Source of the DNA: Streptomyces sp. NBC_00459
GTDB lineage: Bacteria; Actinomycetota; Actinomycetes; Streptomycetales; Streptomycetaceae
Length of the DNA stretch: 64,000 bases
Direction of reading: 5' to 3'
Assembly (NCBI RefSeq): GCF_036013955.1
Contig: NZ_CP107903.1
Span: 5,580,001-5,644,000 of the forward strand
The stretch's first letter is position 1. Every line of letters begins with the position of its first letter. Below, piece by piece: positions 1-9,700 of this stretch. Below the pieces are notes generated by a model. That model saw only the letters and a list, made by a program, of their open reading frames with translations, was not told the origin of the DNA and ran no database searches. Made by a program: the position numbers and the translations under genes.

Positions 1-455
1 CGGCCTTCGCGCGGATCGCTCCGCACGTCGTCCCCGCGCTCGACCGGGCCGTCCACCGGCTGACCAGGGGCAAGGTGCTGCTCAGTGCCCAGCTGCTGCC
101 CGGGGTCGTGCTCAGTGTGCGCGGGGCGAAGAGCGGGCAGCTGCGGCATACGCCGCTCGCCTGTATGCCGGAGGGAGAGGGGGAGGGGGCGGGAAAGGAG
201 ACCGGCGGTAGCTGGCTGCTCATCGGGTCCAACTTCGGGCGTACCGGTCACCCCGCCTGGACCGCCAACCTCCTCGCCCATCCGGACGCCGAGGTCAGCT
301 GGAAAGGGGAGGACATCCCGGTCACGGCCCGGCTGCTGGCGGGCGAGGAGCGGGACGCCGCCTGGAAGGCGCTGCTGGCGTTCTGGCCGCCGTACGCGAC
401 GTACCAGGCGCGGGTGGAGCGGGAGATACGGATCTTCCGGATCGTACGGCGCTGA
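1..455 (+). CDS. Deazaflavin (F420)-dependent nitroreductase-family protein, 5' truncated by window edge
   Basis: The reading frame is open from base 3 with no stop, so the start codon lies outside the window; the GTG at 75 is probably internal. The visible part carries the Ddn/DUF385 core: GAKSGQLRHTPL, then SWLLIGSNFGRTGHPAWTAN, then the NPxAxV-like LAHPDAEVSW, and a C-terminal YQARVEREIRIFRIV helix/strand. Family members bind F420H2 or related flavins and reduce nitro or quinone substrates; the substrate here is unknown. A related protein sits at 55479-55883 and fbiC is at the other end of the window. Confidence 0.85.
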   Translation, partial: AFARIAPHVVPALDRAVHRLTRGKVLLSAQLLPGVVLSVRGAKSGQLRHTPLACMPEGEGEGAGKETGGSWLLIGSNFGRTGHPAWTANLLAHPDAEVSWKGEDIPVTARLLAGEERDAAWKALLAFWPPYATYQARVEREIRIFRIVRR

Positions 456-459
456 GCAC

Positions 460-519
460 CCGAGGGCCGGGCAGCCGAAAGCCGAACATCCGAAAGCCGA
501 GCATTCGCAAGCCGGGAAC
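460..519. repeat. Four tandem 15-bp units after the first gene
   Basis: Units 460-474, 475-489, 490-504 and 505-519 follow one another without gaps. The two central ones differ at one base (CCGAAAGCCGAACAT, CCGAAAGCCGAGCAT) and the outer two are diverged. The array begins 5 nt after the stop codon of the first gene. No function can be assigned. Confidence 0.7.
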
Positions 520-536
520 CTGCTGCTGACGCGCGA

Positions 537-570
537 CAGGCGGTGGTCCACCGGAGTGAACCACCGCCTG
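537..570. terminator. Rho-independent-like hairpin between convergent genes
   Basis: A perfect 11-bp stem (CAGGCGGTGGT, 537-547, with ACCACCGCCTG, 560-570) surrounds a 12-nt loop. It lies between the converging deazaflavin oxidoreductase and TetR genes and could end transcription from both sides. It lacks a long T tract, as is usual in streptomycetes. Confidence 0.75.
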
Positions 571-627
571 CGTGACAGGACTTGGGCCTGAAGGGCCGCG
601 GAACCTGGATAAGTGGAGTGGCCTGGG

Positions 628-1275
628 CTATTTCGTCGGCTTCTTGCCGGTCACGCCCAGATGGACCAACTGAGCCAGGTTCGGCTTCAGTTCGGCCTGC
701 TTCACACCCCAGGTCTGGAACCCCTTCTGGTGGGAGGCCACCGCCGCGAGCATCGCGACGAGGGAGCCGGCCATGGCGGCGGGGCTGACGTCCTTGTCGA
801 CCCTGCCCTTGGCCTGGAGCTCTGTGACCGTGTCCGTAAGGGAGTTGGTCACGGAGTTGAGGATCTTCATGCGGATCTTGTAGAACCGCTTGTCGCCCTC
901 GGCCGCACCCAGATCGACGACCCTGAGGATCGCGTCGTTGCGCCGCCAGAACTCCAGAAACCCGTCGACGAGTTCCTGGGCGGTCTGCCAGCCGGCCTTG
1001 CCGACCCATGACCGCCCCGCGAGCAGCTGGGTCAACCCGGCGCCCTCGGTGGCCATTTGCTCGGCGATTTCCAGGACGGCGCCTTCGACGTCCGGGAAGT
1101 ACTGGTAGAAGGTGGCGGGCGAAGTCCCCGCCTTCCGGGCGACATCGATGACTTTGACGTCCCGGTAAGGGGAGGAGCTGAGCATCTCGCTGAGGCAGTC
1201 GAGCAGCTTCTGCCGGGTCGCCTGCCCACGCCGGCCGGCCACACGGCCGTCGACGGTACGCACTTGTCCTGTCAT
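628..1275 (-). CDS. TetR/AcrR family transcriptional regulator
   Basis: A 215-residue protein. The N-terminal helix-turn-helix is clear: RQKLLDCLSEMLSSSPYRDVKVIDVARKAGTSPATFYQYFPD, residues about 20-65, with the family-typical AGTSPATFYQYF recognition helix. The C-terminal ligand-binding half ends in a Lys-rich tail (GVTGKKPTK). ATG start at 1275. It is transcribed away from the VOC protein gene that begins at 1444, so it may control that gene, itself, or a distant target. The ligand is unknown. Confidence 0.9.
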   Translation of the reverse strand: MTGQVRTVDGRVAGRRGQATRQKLLDCLSEMLSSSPYRDVKVIDVARKAGTSPATFYQYFPDVEGAVLEIAEQMATEGAGLTQLLAGRSWVGKAGWQTAQELVDGFLEFWRRNDAILRVVDLGAAEGDKRFYKIRMKILNSVTNSLTDTVTELQAKGRVDKDVSPAAMAGSLVAMLAAVASHQKGFQTWGVKQAELKPNLAQLVHLGVTGKKPTK

Positions 1276-1443
1276 GCCGTCAGCTTACCGAGGGGTGATC
1301 GGAGCGCGATTCGGCCGACTGCAAATGGGGTGCGCGGGAGGTGAGAGGGCGTCTGGAGGGTGCCGAGAGGCGGCTGTGCCTGGTCCCGCACCCGATGCCA
1401 CGCCTGCTCTGCGGGATGCGTGAAGGGCCGTTAACTTGACGGT

Positions 1444-2163
1444 ATGGCCGAAAACAGGGCATCCGCCCGCACAGAGGGCGTCCCCTGCTGGGTGGACGCC
1501 CAGCTGCCCGACGTAGAGGCGGGCAAGCGCTTCTACGGTGACCTCTTCGGGTGGTCCTTCCGGGAGAAGGACGGCCTGACGCAGGCCCTGTGCGACGGCG
1601 AACCCGTCGCCTCCCTCGCCCACAAGACCGACGGCCGGATGCCCACCGTCTGGACGGTGTACTTCGCCACCCCGTACGTCCATGCCCTCGTCGCCCGGAT
1701 CCACGCGGCCGGCGGACAGGTGATCACCGCGCCGGTTCCGGTGGGCGAACTGGGCACGACGGCGCTGGCCACCGACCCCGAGGGGGCCGTGTTCGGCCTC
1801 TGGCAGGCCGGGACGCACCACGGATTCGGCCGCTGTCACGAGCCCGGTACCTTCGCCTGGGCCGAGCTGTACGCCCGGGACACCGCCGTCGCCAACGACT
1901 TCTACGGTCATCTCTTCCACGAGGCCCTCTTCGGACCGGACGCGGTCCCCGACTTCGGCAGGGCCGCCGTCTCGGAGGTGTTCCCGGCCGAGATGCCGCC
2001 TCATTTCCTGGTCCATTTCGCCGTCGAGGACATGGAGGCGGCGCTCGGGACGGTGAACCGGCTCGGCGGTCGTGTCCAGGTGCCGCCCTTCGACACTTCG
2101 TACGGGAATGTGGCGGTCGTCACGGACAATCAGGGAGCGTCGTTCGCACTCCTCCGAAAATGA
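1444..2163 (+). CDS. Tandem-VOC (glyoxalase/dioxygenase superfamily) protein
   Basis: A 239-residue protein with two VOC modules: residues about 12-120 (CWVDAQLPDVEAGKRFYGDLFGW onward) and about 135-238 (FAWAELYARDTAVANDFYGHLF onward). The two-domain layout resembles the hydroxylase/glyoxalase-like proteins common in Streptomyces. Such proteins bind metal and a small substrate, but the reaction cannot be read from sequence. ATG start with only a weak upstream purine tract. Divergent from the TetR gene. Confidence 0.85.
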   Translation: MAENRASARTEGVPCWVDAQLPDVEAGKRFYGDLFGWSFREKDGLTQALCDGEPVASLAHKTDGRMPTVWTVYFATPYVHALVARIHAAGGQVITAPVPVGELGTTALATDPEGAVFGLWQAGTHHGFGRCHEPGTFAWAELYARDTAVANDFYGHLFHEALFGPDAVPDFGRAAVSEVFPAEMPPHFLVHFAVEDMEAALGTVNRLGGRVQVPPFDTSYGNVAVVTDNQGASFALLRK

Positions 2164-2414
2164 GCCGTCATCGGCTGCCATCAGGCGTCATGAGCCGCCT
2201 CGGAACGGGCGCGAGCAGGTGCGGGAGCACCCTCGGGAAGCGTTTTTGTCCAGACTTCGGTCGAGACATCCCGTTTCGTATCCGAGTTCGCAACCTGTGC
2301 CCCGGCCAGGAAGAATCGGGGTGCGTGCCGCCAACGCGGTGGCGGTGGTGAGACGCTGCACGAGGTCGCGTACATATGTAGGTGACGCGGCTCGTACGGG
2401 GAGGTGGCAGGCAA

Positions 2415-4799
2415 GTGGTGGATCCGCTGACGCAGCACGATCCGCGGCGTATCGGGCCGTTCGAGGTGCTGGGGCGGCTGGGTGCCGGCGGCATGGGGCT
2501 GGTCTATCTCGCGCGTTCGGCCTCCGGTCGGCGCGTGGCGATCAAGACGGTCCGGACCGAACTCGCCGAGGACCAGCTGTTCCGGGTCCGCTTCACGCGT
2601 GAGGTGGAGGCGGCGCGGGCCGTCTCCGGCTTCTACACGGCCGCCGTCGTCGACGCCGATCCGCGAGCCGCCGTACCGTGGCTGGCCACCGCGTACGTTC
2701 CCGCGCCCTCCCTCGAAGAGATAGTGAACGAGTGCGGGCCGATGCCGGCCCAGGCGGTGCGCTGGCTCGCGGCGGGGGTCGCGGAGGCGCTGCAGTCCAT
2801 CCACGGGGCCGGTCTTGTGCACCGCGACCTGAAGCCTTCCAACGTGCTGGTGGTCGAGGACGGACCCCGGGTCATCGACTTCGGTATCGCCTCAGGTGTC
2901 TCGAATACACGTTTGACGATGACGAATGTCGCCGTCGGTACGCCCGCCTACATGTCCCCCGAGCAGGCGAAGGACTCGCGGAGCGTGACCGGCGCCAGCG
3001 ACGTGTTCTCGCTCGGCTCGATGCTGGTCTTCGCGGCCACCGGCCACGCCCCCTTCCACGGCGCGAACCCGGTCGAGACGGTCTTCATGCTGCTGCGCGA
3101 GGGCCCGGACCTCGAAGGCCTGCCGGACGAACTGCGCCCCCTCATCGAGTCCCTGATGCAGATGGAGGCGACCGGCCGCCCCAACCCCGCCGACCTCCAG
3201 GCCCAGCTGGCCCCCCACCTCTACGGCTCCGGCTCCGACGACAGCGGTACGGCCTCCGCATGGCTGCCCGAACGGGCGGTGACCCTCATCGAGGCGCGGC
3301 GCGGTGGCCGCCCGGCGGCGAAGCCGCAGTCGTCCGGCGGCAGGAGCGGTGGCAGGCTGGCGATCCCGCCGCCACCGGCCCACGAGCCCGCGCAGGGCTT
3401 CGGACGCGGCCCCGGACCAGGTCTCCTGCCCGGCCCCATGCCGTCCTCCGTACCCACCGGAGCGCCGGACACCGGCCCCGTGCGGCTGGCCGGCGCCCCC
3501 GTGCCCATCGGTCCCGGTCCGCGCGTCGCCGACGCCCGCGCCGCCGCCGTACAGGCACCCCCGCCGGAGGCCGGCCTCGTGGCCTCCTGGTCGCGTCCGC
3601 GCCCCGGCGTCAACGGCGCCGACCCGAATCCCCTTCCGGTCGCGCCGCCGCTGCCCCCGGAGTCCCCGGCGGGCTGGCGCCCGTGGCGTTTCCGTATGTC
3701 GAACGATGTCTGGGGCACCCCGGCCGTCGCCGGCGACCTGGTCTACGTCACCTCCTTCGAGGTGCACGCCCTCGACGTGATGACGGGCCGCCGCCGCTTC
3801 AAGACGCGGGACGTCGCCTGGTCGATGGCGGTCGCGGACGGCCGTATCCACGCCTCCGACGGCCCGACCCTCTTCGCTCTCGACGCCCGCGAGGGCATGG
3901 ACCTGTGGCGTCTGTCCACGGACGCCTGGGTGTACTCCCTGAAGGCCGACCGGGGCACGGTCGTCACCGGTACGCGCGGCGGTGGCGTCCAGGGCTGGGA
4001 CGCGGCGACCGGCCAGAAGCTGTGGGAGCACGGCGGCGCCCAGACGGACTTCGAGTCCCCGGAGGCCGGGCCCCAGGTCCACGAGGGCACGGTCTTCGTG
4101 TGGCAGGAGGGCCGGCTCCGCGCCCTGGACGCCCGTACGGGTGACGAGCGCTGGTCCTACCCGATCGGCGACGCCGCCTCCTGCGGCGGAGTCCCGGTAC
4201 GGCTGACCCCGGGCCCCGACGGCCAGGTGTACGTCTCCGCGGGCACCCGCGTCCTGGCGATCGACGTGGCAGGCGGCCATGTCCGCTGGCACTTCGAGGC
4301 TCCGGCGGTGTTCCTCTCGCCGCCCACCTTCGCGCCCGGCCCGGCGGTCACGGGCGGCGGCATCTACCTCGCCGACTACCTCGGCACGGTCTACGCCCTC
4401 GACGCGACCGACGGACGGGACAGATGGCGGATCGCGACGGAGTCGCGCGCCTCGATCGAACCGGTACTGGTGGCGGCCGGCCATGTGCACGTCGGCAGCG
4501 GCAAGGGCCTCTACACGCTCGACGCGGTCACCGGCACCCCCAAGTGGCGCTTCCAGGCGGGCGGCGACATCGTCGGCGCCCCGGCGGTGGCCGAGGGCCG
4601 CATCCACTTCGGCTCGACGGACCACCTCCTGTACACCCTGAAGGCCGACGACGGCCGCCTGAGATGGAAGCTGGCGACCGGCGGCGAGATCACCGGCGCC
4701 CCCGTGGTCAAGGACGGCGTGGTGTACGCGTGCAGCAAGGACCGGTGCGTGTACGCGCTGGACGCGGAGAAGGGGACGGGGACGGCTCGGACCGGGTGA
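2415..4799 (+). CDS. Serine/threonine protein kinase with C-terminal PQQ-type beta-propeller
   Basis: About 794 residues. The kinase domain (about 10-280) has the Gly loop GAGGMG, VAIK lysine, HRDLKPSN catalytic loop, DFGIA and GTPAYMSPEQ, so it should be active. A Pro/Gly/Ala-rich linker (about 300-410) leads to repeated PQQ-like blades (for example VYALDATDGRDRWRI, LYTLDAVTGTPKWRF, LYTLKADDGRLRWKL). I place the start at GTG 2415 because GGGGAGG lies just upstream; an in-frame GTG at 2382 has no good ribosome site. No transmembrane segment is evident, so the propeller is probably cytoplasmic. The signal sensed is unknown. Confidence 0.9.
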   Translation: MVDPLTQHDPRRIGPFEVLGRLGAGGMGLVYLARSASGRRVAIKTVRTELAEDQLFRVRFTREVEAARAVSGFYTAAVVDADPRAAVPWLATAYVPAPSLEEIVNECGPMPAQAVRWLAAGVAEALQSIHGAGLVHRDLKPSNVLVVEDGPRVIDFGIASGVSNTRLTMTNVAVGTPAYMSPEQAKDSRSVTGASDVFSLGSMLVFAATGHAPFHGANPVETVFMLLREGPDLEGLPDELRPLIESLMQMEATGRPNPADLQAQLAPHLYGSGSDDSGTASAWLPERAVTLIEARRGGRPAAKPQSSGGRSGGRLAIPPPPAHEPAQGFGRGPGPGLLPGPMPSSVPTGAPDTGPVRLAGAPVPIGPGPRVADARAAAVQAPPPEAGLVASWSRPRPGVNGADPNPLPVAPPLPPESPAGWRPWRFRMSNDVWGTPAVAGDLVYVTSFEVHALDVMTGRRRFKTRDVAWSMAVADGRIHASDGPTLFALDAREGMDLWRLSTDAWVYSLKADRGTVVTGTRGGGVQGWDAATGQKLWEHGGAQTDFESPEAGPQVHEGTVFVWQEGRLRALDARTGDERWSYPIGDAASCGGVPVRLTPGPDGQVYVSAGTRVLAIDVAGGHVRWHFEAPAVFLSPPTFAPGPAVTGGGIYLADYLGTVYALDATDGRDRWRIATESRASIEPVLVAAGHVHVGSGKGLYTLDAVTGTPKWRFQAGGDIVGAPAVAEGRIHFGSTDHLLYTLKADDGRLRWKLATGGEITGAPVVKDGVVYACSKDRCVYALDAEKGTGTARTG

Positions 4800-4848
4800 G
4801 CCGAGGGGCTTTCGGCCGGGTGTGTGGCCGCGGGTCCGTGGGGGCTTG

Positions 4849-4870
4849 TCGCGCAGTTCCCCGCGCCCCT
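4849..4870. repeat. Dispersed 22-bp repeat, copy 1
   Basis: The 22-mer beginning TCGCGCAGTTCC and ending CGCGCCCCT is identical to 47341-47362. Both copies are intergenic and lie just before a gene start region, here before the ABC exporter operon. From memory this sequence is a frequent intergenic repeat in streptomycete genomes; its role is unknown. Confidence 0.7.
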
Positions 4871-4974
4871 GTGGCGCGCCCCTACGGGCAGCGCCACAGT
4901 GCGCGGTCCTGGTTCCAGGGCGCTGAAACCGTCGTGAAACCGCGCTGAATGCGCTCTGCCGCAGTCTCCTCGGC

Positions 4975-5955
4975 ATGACATCGACGACATCGCACTCACT
5001 CGCCATCGCGGCCAAGGGGCTGCGGAAGGCCTACGGGGACAAGACGGTCCTCGACGGCATCGACCTGGCGGTACCGACCGGCACGGTCTTCTCCCTCCTC
5101 GGCCCGAACGGCGCCGGCAAGACCACCGCGGTCAAGGTCCTCTCCACGCTCATCACCGCCGACGCAGGCGAACTGCGCGTCGGCGGCCACGATCTCGCCA
5201 CCGACCCGCACGCGGTACGGGCCGCGATCGGTGTCACCGGGCAGTTCTCCGCCGTCGACGGACTGATCACCGGCGAGGAGAACATGCTCCTCATGGCGGA
5301 CCTGCACCACCTGTCCCGCGCCGAGGGCCGCCGTACCGCCGCCGAGCTCCTGGAGCGCTTCGACCTCACCGACGCCGCGAAGAAGCCCGCCTCCACCTAC
5401 TCCGGCGGTATGAAGCGCCGCCTGGACATCGCCATGACGCTGGTCGGCAACCCGCGGATCATCTTCCTCGACGAGCCGACCACCGGCCTCGACCCGCGCA
5501 GCCGCCACACCATGTGGGGCATCATCCGCGGGCTGGTCGCCGACGGGGTGACCGTCTTCCTCACCACCCAGTACCTGGAGGAGGCCGACGAACTCGCCGA
5601 CCGTATCGCGGTGTTGAACGACGGCACGATCGCCGCCGAGGGAAGCGCCGAGGAGCTCAAGCGGCTCGTCCCCGGCGGGCACGTCCGGCTCCGCTTCACC
5701 GACCCGGTCGCCTACCACTCGGCCGCCGCCGCCCTGCGCGAGGTCACCAGGGACGACGAGGCGCTCGCCCTCCAGATCCCCAGCGACGGCAGCCAGCGCG
5801 AGCTGCGTTCCATCCTCGACTGGCTGGACTCGGCCGGCGTCGAGGCGGACGAGCTGACCGTGCACACCCCCGACCTCGACGACGTGTTCTTCGCCCTCAC
5901 CGGCCCCGGCACCGCCCCCAGCCAGCCCAGCCAGTCCAAGGAGTCTGTCCGATGA
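4975..5955 (+). CDS. DrrA-like ABC transporter ATP-binding protein
   Basis: A 326-residue ATPase. Walker A GPNGAGKTT lies at about 43-51, the signature YSGGMKRRLDIAM near 142, and Walker B IIFLDEPTTGLD follows. The C-terminal extension (about 220-326) with GHVRLRF and the final LDDVFFALTG is typical of DrrA/daunorubicin-resistance ATPases. It should power export of a hydrophobic compound through the permease encoded immediately downstream (ATGA overlap). ATG start at 4975. No biosynthetic genes adjoin, so the substrate is unknown. Confidence 0.93.
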   Translation: MTSTTSHSLAIAAKGLRKAYGDKTVLDGIDLAVPTGTVFSLLGPNGAGKTTAVKVLSTLITADAGELRVGGHDLATDPHAVRAAIGVTGQFSAVDGLITGEENMLLMADLHHLSRAEGRRTAAELLERFDLTDAAKKPASTYSGGMKRRLDIAMTLVGNPRIIFLDEPTTGLDPRSRHTMWGIIRGLVADGVTVFLTTQYLEEADELADRIAVLNDGTIAAEGSAEELKRLVPGGHVRLRFTDPVAYHSAAAALREVTRDDEALALQIPSDGSQRELRSILDWLDSAGVEADELTVHTPDLDDVFFALTGPGTAPSQPSQSKESVR

Positions 5956-6743
5956 GCGCCCTCTCCCTCGCCGTGCGCGACTCGTCCACGATGCTGCGCC
6001 GCAACCTGCTGCATGTGCGCCGCTACCCGTCCATGACGCTGAATCTGCTGCTCACGCCGATCATGCTGCTGCTGCTCTTCGTCTATGTCTTCGGAGGCGT
6101 GATGAGCGCGGGCATCGGTGGAGGCGGCGCCGACCGCTCGGCCTACATCGCCTATCTCGTCCCGGGCCTCCTGATGATGACCATCGGCTCCACCGTGATC
6201 GGGGCCGCGGTCTCCGTCTCCATGGACATGAACGAGGGCCTCATCGCCCGCTTCCGCACGATGGCGGTCTACCGCGGGTCCGTGCTCGTCGGGCACGTCG
6301 TCGGCAGCGTGCTGCAAGTGCTCGCCAGTCTGGTCCTCGTCAGTCTCATCGCCGTGGCCATCGGCTTCAGGTCCACGGACGCCACGGCCCTGGAGTGGCT
6401 GGCGGCGTTCGGACTGATCGCCCTGTTCACCCTGGCGCTCACCTGGATCGCGGTCGGGATGGGCATGGCCAGCCCGAACCCCGAGGCGGCCAGCAACATG
6501 GCGACACCGCTGATCCTCCTTCCGCTGATCTCCAGCGCCTTCGTCCCCATCGACGCGATCCCGGGCTGGTTCCAGCCCATCGCCGAGTACCAGCCCTTCA
6601 CGCCCGCCATCGAGACCCTCCGCGGGCTTCTCCTCGGCACCGAGATCGGCGACAACGGGTGGATCGCCATCGCCTGGTGCGTCGGTCTGACCGTGCTCGG
6701 CTACCGCTGGTCGACGGCGCAGTTCAACCGCGACCCGAAGTAA
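5952..6743 (+). CDS. DrrB-like ABC-2 type permease
   Basis: A 263-residue membrane protein with about six hydrophobic segments (LLLTPIMLLLLFVYVFG, YLVPGLLMMTIGSTVIGAAV, VLQVLASLVLVSLIAVAIGF, FGLIALFTLALTWIAVGMGM, PLILLPLISSAFVPIDAIP and a C-terminal one). The motif GWFQPIAEYQPFTPAIETLRGLLLG is characteristic of this family. ATG 5952 overlaps the ATPase stop by 4 nt, so the pair is translationally coupled. The 3' end overlaps the convergent SARP gene by 20 bp. Confidence 0.93.
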   Translation: MSALSLAVRDSSTMLRRNLLHVRRYPSMTLNLLLTPIMLLLLFVYVFGGVMSAGIGGGGADRSAYIAYLVPGLLMMTIGSTVIGAAVSVSMDMNEGLIARFRTMAVYRGSVLVGHVVGSVLQVLASLVLVSLIAVAIGFRSTDATALEWLAAFGLIALFTLALTWIAVGMGMASPNPEAASNMATPLILLPLISSAFVPIDAIPGWFQPIAEYQPFTPAIETLRGLLLGTEIGDNGWIAIAWCVGLTVLGYRWSTAQFNRDPK

Positions 6744-9700
6744 CCGCCATGACAGCGCGGGCCGCGTCCCGCAACTCGTCCCGGCCCAGGGCGGCGTACT
6801 CCGACACCGCGTCGGCGTACGCCGCCCCGGCCGCGTTCCCGGCGGCCCCGACCGCCCGGCGGGCGCGGTCCGCCGACATCGTCGGCTGGTAGTCGCGCAG
6901 CACCCGCAGCCGTTCGGCCAGCGCCAGCATCCGTACGGCGGTCGGGATGTCGTCGCCGGAGGCGAGCCCCGCCATGCCGAGGGCGTGGAGCATCGTCCCG
7001 AACACCGGGAGTTCCATGGGTGAGCGGGCCGGACCGGAGAGCAGGGTCCGCAGCCCCTCGCGCAGCCGGAGGACCGGCCGCGCGACCAGTTCGAGACGGC
7101 CGGCGTGTGCGTGCGCCGTCACCGCCGCCGACTGGAGCTGCAGTATCCACCGGTCGAGGAAGGGGTCGTCGCTGTGCATCGAGTCGGCCTCGGCCATCCC
7201 CTCCACGACACCGCGCCACAGGCCGAGCCCGACCTCCGTCAGCCCGCGGGCGAGCGCGATCTCGGCGCGGACGCCGAGGTCGGCGCTGTCGGAGTCGTCC
7301 TTCTGCGCGGCGTTGGCGACCTCCGCCTGCCGCAGCCAGTACTCGGCCTCGTCGGGGTCGCCGCGCTGCAGACAGGCGAGGGCGAGACCCCCGCGTACGC
7401 CGATGGAGTCGCGCTCGTCGCCGAGCCTCGGCAGCATGTCGAGCGCCGCCCTGAGATGCTCGTACGCCGCCTCACCCTGCTCCGTGTGCAGGCACAGCTC
7501 GCTCAGCCGGGCGTGCCCCAGAACCTGGAGGAACGGGTTGTCGGCCGGCCCCAGCGCGGCGATGATCCGCCGAGCCGAGGCGAGCGCGCCGTCGATGTCG
7601 TGCTCCGACTCCCAGACGTAGGTGGCGACGCACTCGGCGGTGCCGGCCAGCAGCGGCTGCTCGCTGTCGCAGAGCTTCTGCAGCACCTCGTAGTCGGGCG
7701 GCAGCATCTCGGGGATCGCGCTCAGCACCACCGCGATGGCGCGCAGCAGCGTGTCCGGCGGGGCCGGGGGCAGCCGCCGCAGGGTGACGAGCTGGCGTAC
7801 GGCGACCGGGCCGTAGCCCATGAACAGGCTGGCCGTGCACAACACAGCGGCGGCGCGGGCGACTTCGACGTACTCGGGCTCGGGGTGGTAGTGCGACAGC
7901 GGCGGGCCGGTGTCCGCGGCGAGGGCGGCGAGGCGGGGGTAGTTGGAGCCGGTGGACCACAGAGCGGTGAGGACGGCGGTGAGGGCGGCGATGGTGGGGC
8001 CGTCCGTACGGGCCAGGGCGTGGCGCAGGGCCAGCACGAGGTTGTCCTGCTCGGCCCTGATCCGCTCCCCGGCGGCCATCGGCGCCGACCCGAAGTACCA
8101 GTCGTGGTGGGCGACCCCGAAGTCCCGCGCCCAGGCGAGGAACCGGCCGACGGCCTCCTCCTCTTCGCCGGCCTCCGCGCGCCGGGCCGCGCTGAACTCC
8201 CGTACGGTCTCCAGCATCCGGAACCGCACACCGGCCGGGGTCTCGGCGACGGTGAGCAGCGACTGGTCGGCCAACTGCTCCAGCAGGAACAGCGCGTCCT
8301 CCCCGAGGACCTGCTCGGCCGCCTCGCCGGCGAAGCCGCCGGGGAAGACGGACAGCAGGCGCAGCGCGGCCCTGGCCTCCTCGTCGAGGAGGTTCCAGCT
8401 CCAGTCGACGACCGCGTGGAGTGTGCGGTGGCGCTCCGGTACGTCCCTGGCCCCGCCGCGCAGCAGCGCGAACCGGTCGCCGAGGCGGCGGGCGATCTCC
8501 GGCACCGACAGCACCCGCACCCGGGCCGCCGCCAGTTCCACGGCGAGCGGCAGCCCGTCGAGGTGACGGCACAGCCCGGCCACCGCGTCCGGCGGCAGCT
8601 CCACGCCGGGCCGGGCGGCCCTGGCCCGCTGGGTGAACAGCTCGACGGAGGTGGCGAGTTCGAGCTCAGGCAGCGCGTACACCGCCTCCGAGGTGAGGCC
8701 CAGCGGGGCCCGGCTGGTGGCGAGCACCCGCAGGTTCCTGGCGGATGAGACCAAGGCCTGTACGAGGGCGGCGGCACCGGCGACGACCTGCTCGCAGTTG
8801 TCCAGGACCAGCAGTGCGGGCCCGGCGCCGAACACACCGAGGATGCCGGACACCGGGTCGTGGCCGCCCATGGCGCCGGGCCGTTTCTCGCCCGCCCCGA
8901 GCGCGGAGGCCACCTCCGCGGCCACGTCCTCGTCCGCGGTGACACCGGCGAGCGGCACGAAGTACACCACGCGCTGCTCGGCCCGGCGGCTGACGGCGTG
9001 CGCGAGCCGGGTCTTGCCGAGGCCGCCGGGGCCGACGACGGTGACGGCGCGGGAGGCGCGCAGCAGCCGTTCGACCTCGGCGACGGCGTCGTCACGCCCG
9101 AGCAGCGGGTTCGGTTCGTGCGGCACACCGTGCCTGACAGCGGGCGCCTCGCCGGACAGCAACTCCTGCTGTACGGACTTGAGTTGGGCCCCCGGGTCGG
9201 TGCCGAGCGTCTCGCGCAGCCCTCTCCGATACGCCTCGTACCGGGTCAGCGCGGCAGACGGTCCCGCCGACGCGGCCTCGGCGCGCAGCAGTTCGGCGAG
9301 CACCTCCTCGTCGCGCGGATGCTCCGCGAAGGCCACGGCCAGTGGCCCGGCGGCCTCCGCGTGCCGCCCCAGCCGGGCGAGCGCGAGCGCCCGCGCGCGT
9401 ACGAGGGTGCGGTGGACGGGGACCCGTTCGGCGCGGAGCGCGGCAACAGGGTCGTGGATGTCACCGGTCCCGTCCCCGTTTCCGTCCGAGGTCCCCTCCC
9501 ACAGCGCGAGCCCGGCCTCGGCGGCGGCCAGTGATCCCGCGTGGTCCCCGGCCCTGGCCCGGTCCGCGCTCGCGGCGGCGTGCAGCAACAGGGCGGAGCT
9601 GTCCACCTGTTCCTCGGCGAGGGCGAGCCGATACCCGGTCGGCGTGCTCGCGAGGACGTCGGCGCCCAACTGCGCCCGCGCCCTGGACACGAGGACCTGC

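Noticed and set aside
1269..1283. One-mismatch CTGAC-N5-GTCAG match over the TetR start codon
   Set aside because: About two single-mismatch matches are expected by chance in 64 kb, and the position on the initiation codon is unlike the promoter positions of the other sites.
2892..5015. Long minus-strand open frame of 707 codons opposite the kinase gene
   Set aside because: A GC-rich shadow: low-complexity Arg/Gly/Ala composition, no domains, fully antisense to a clear kinase.
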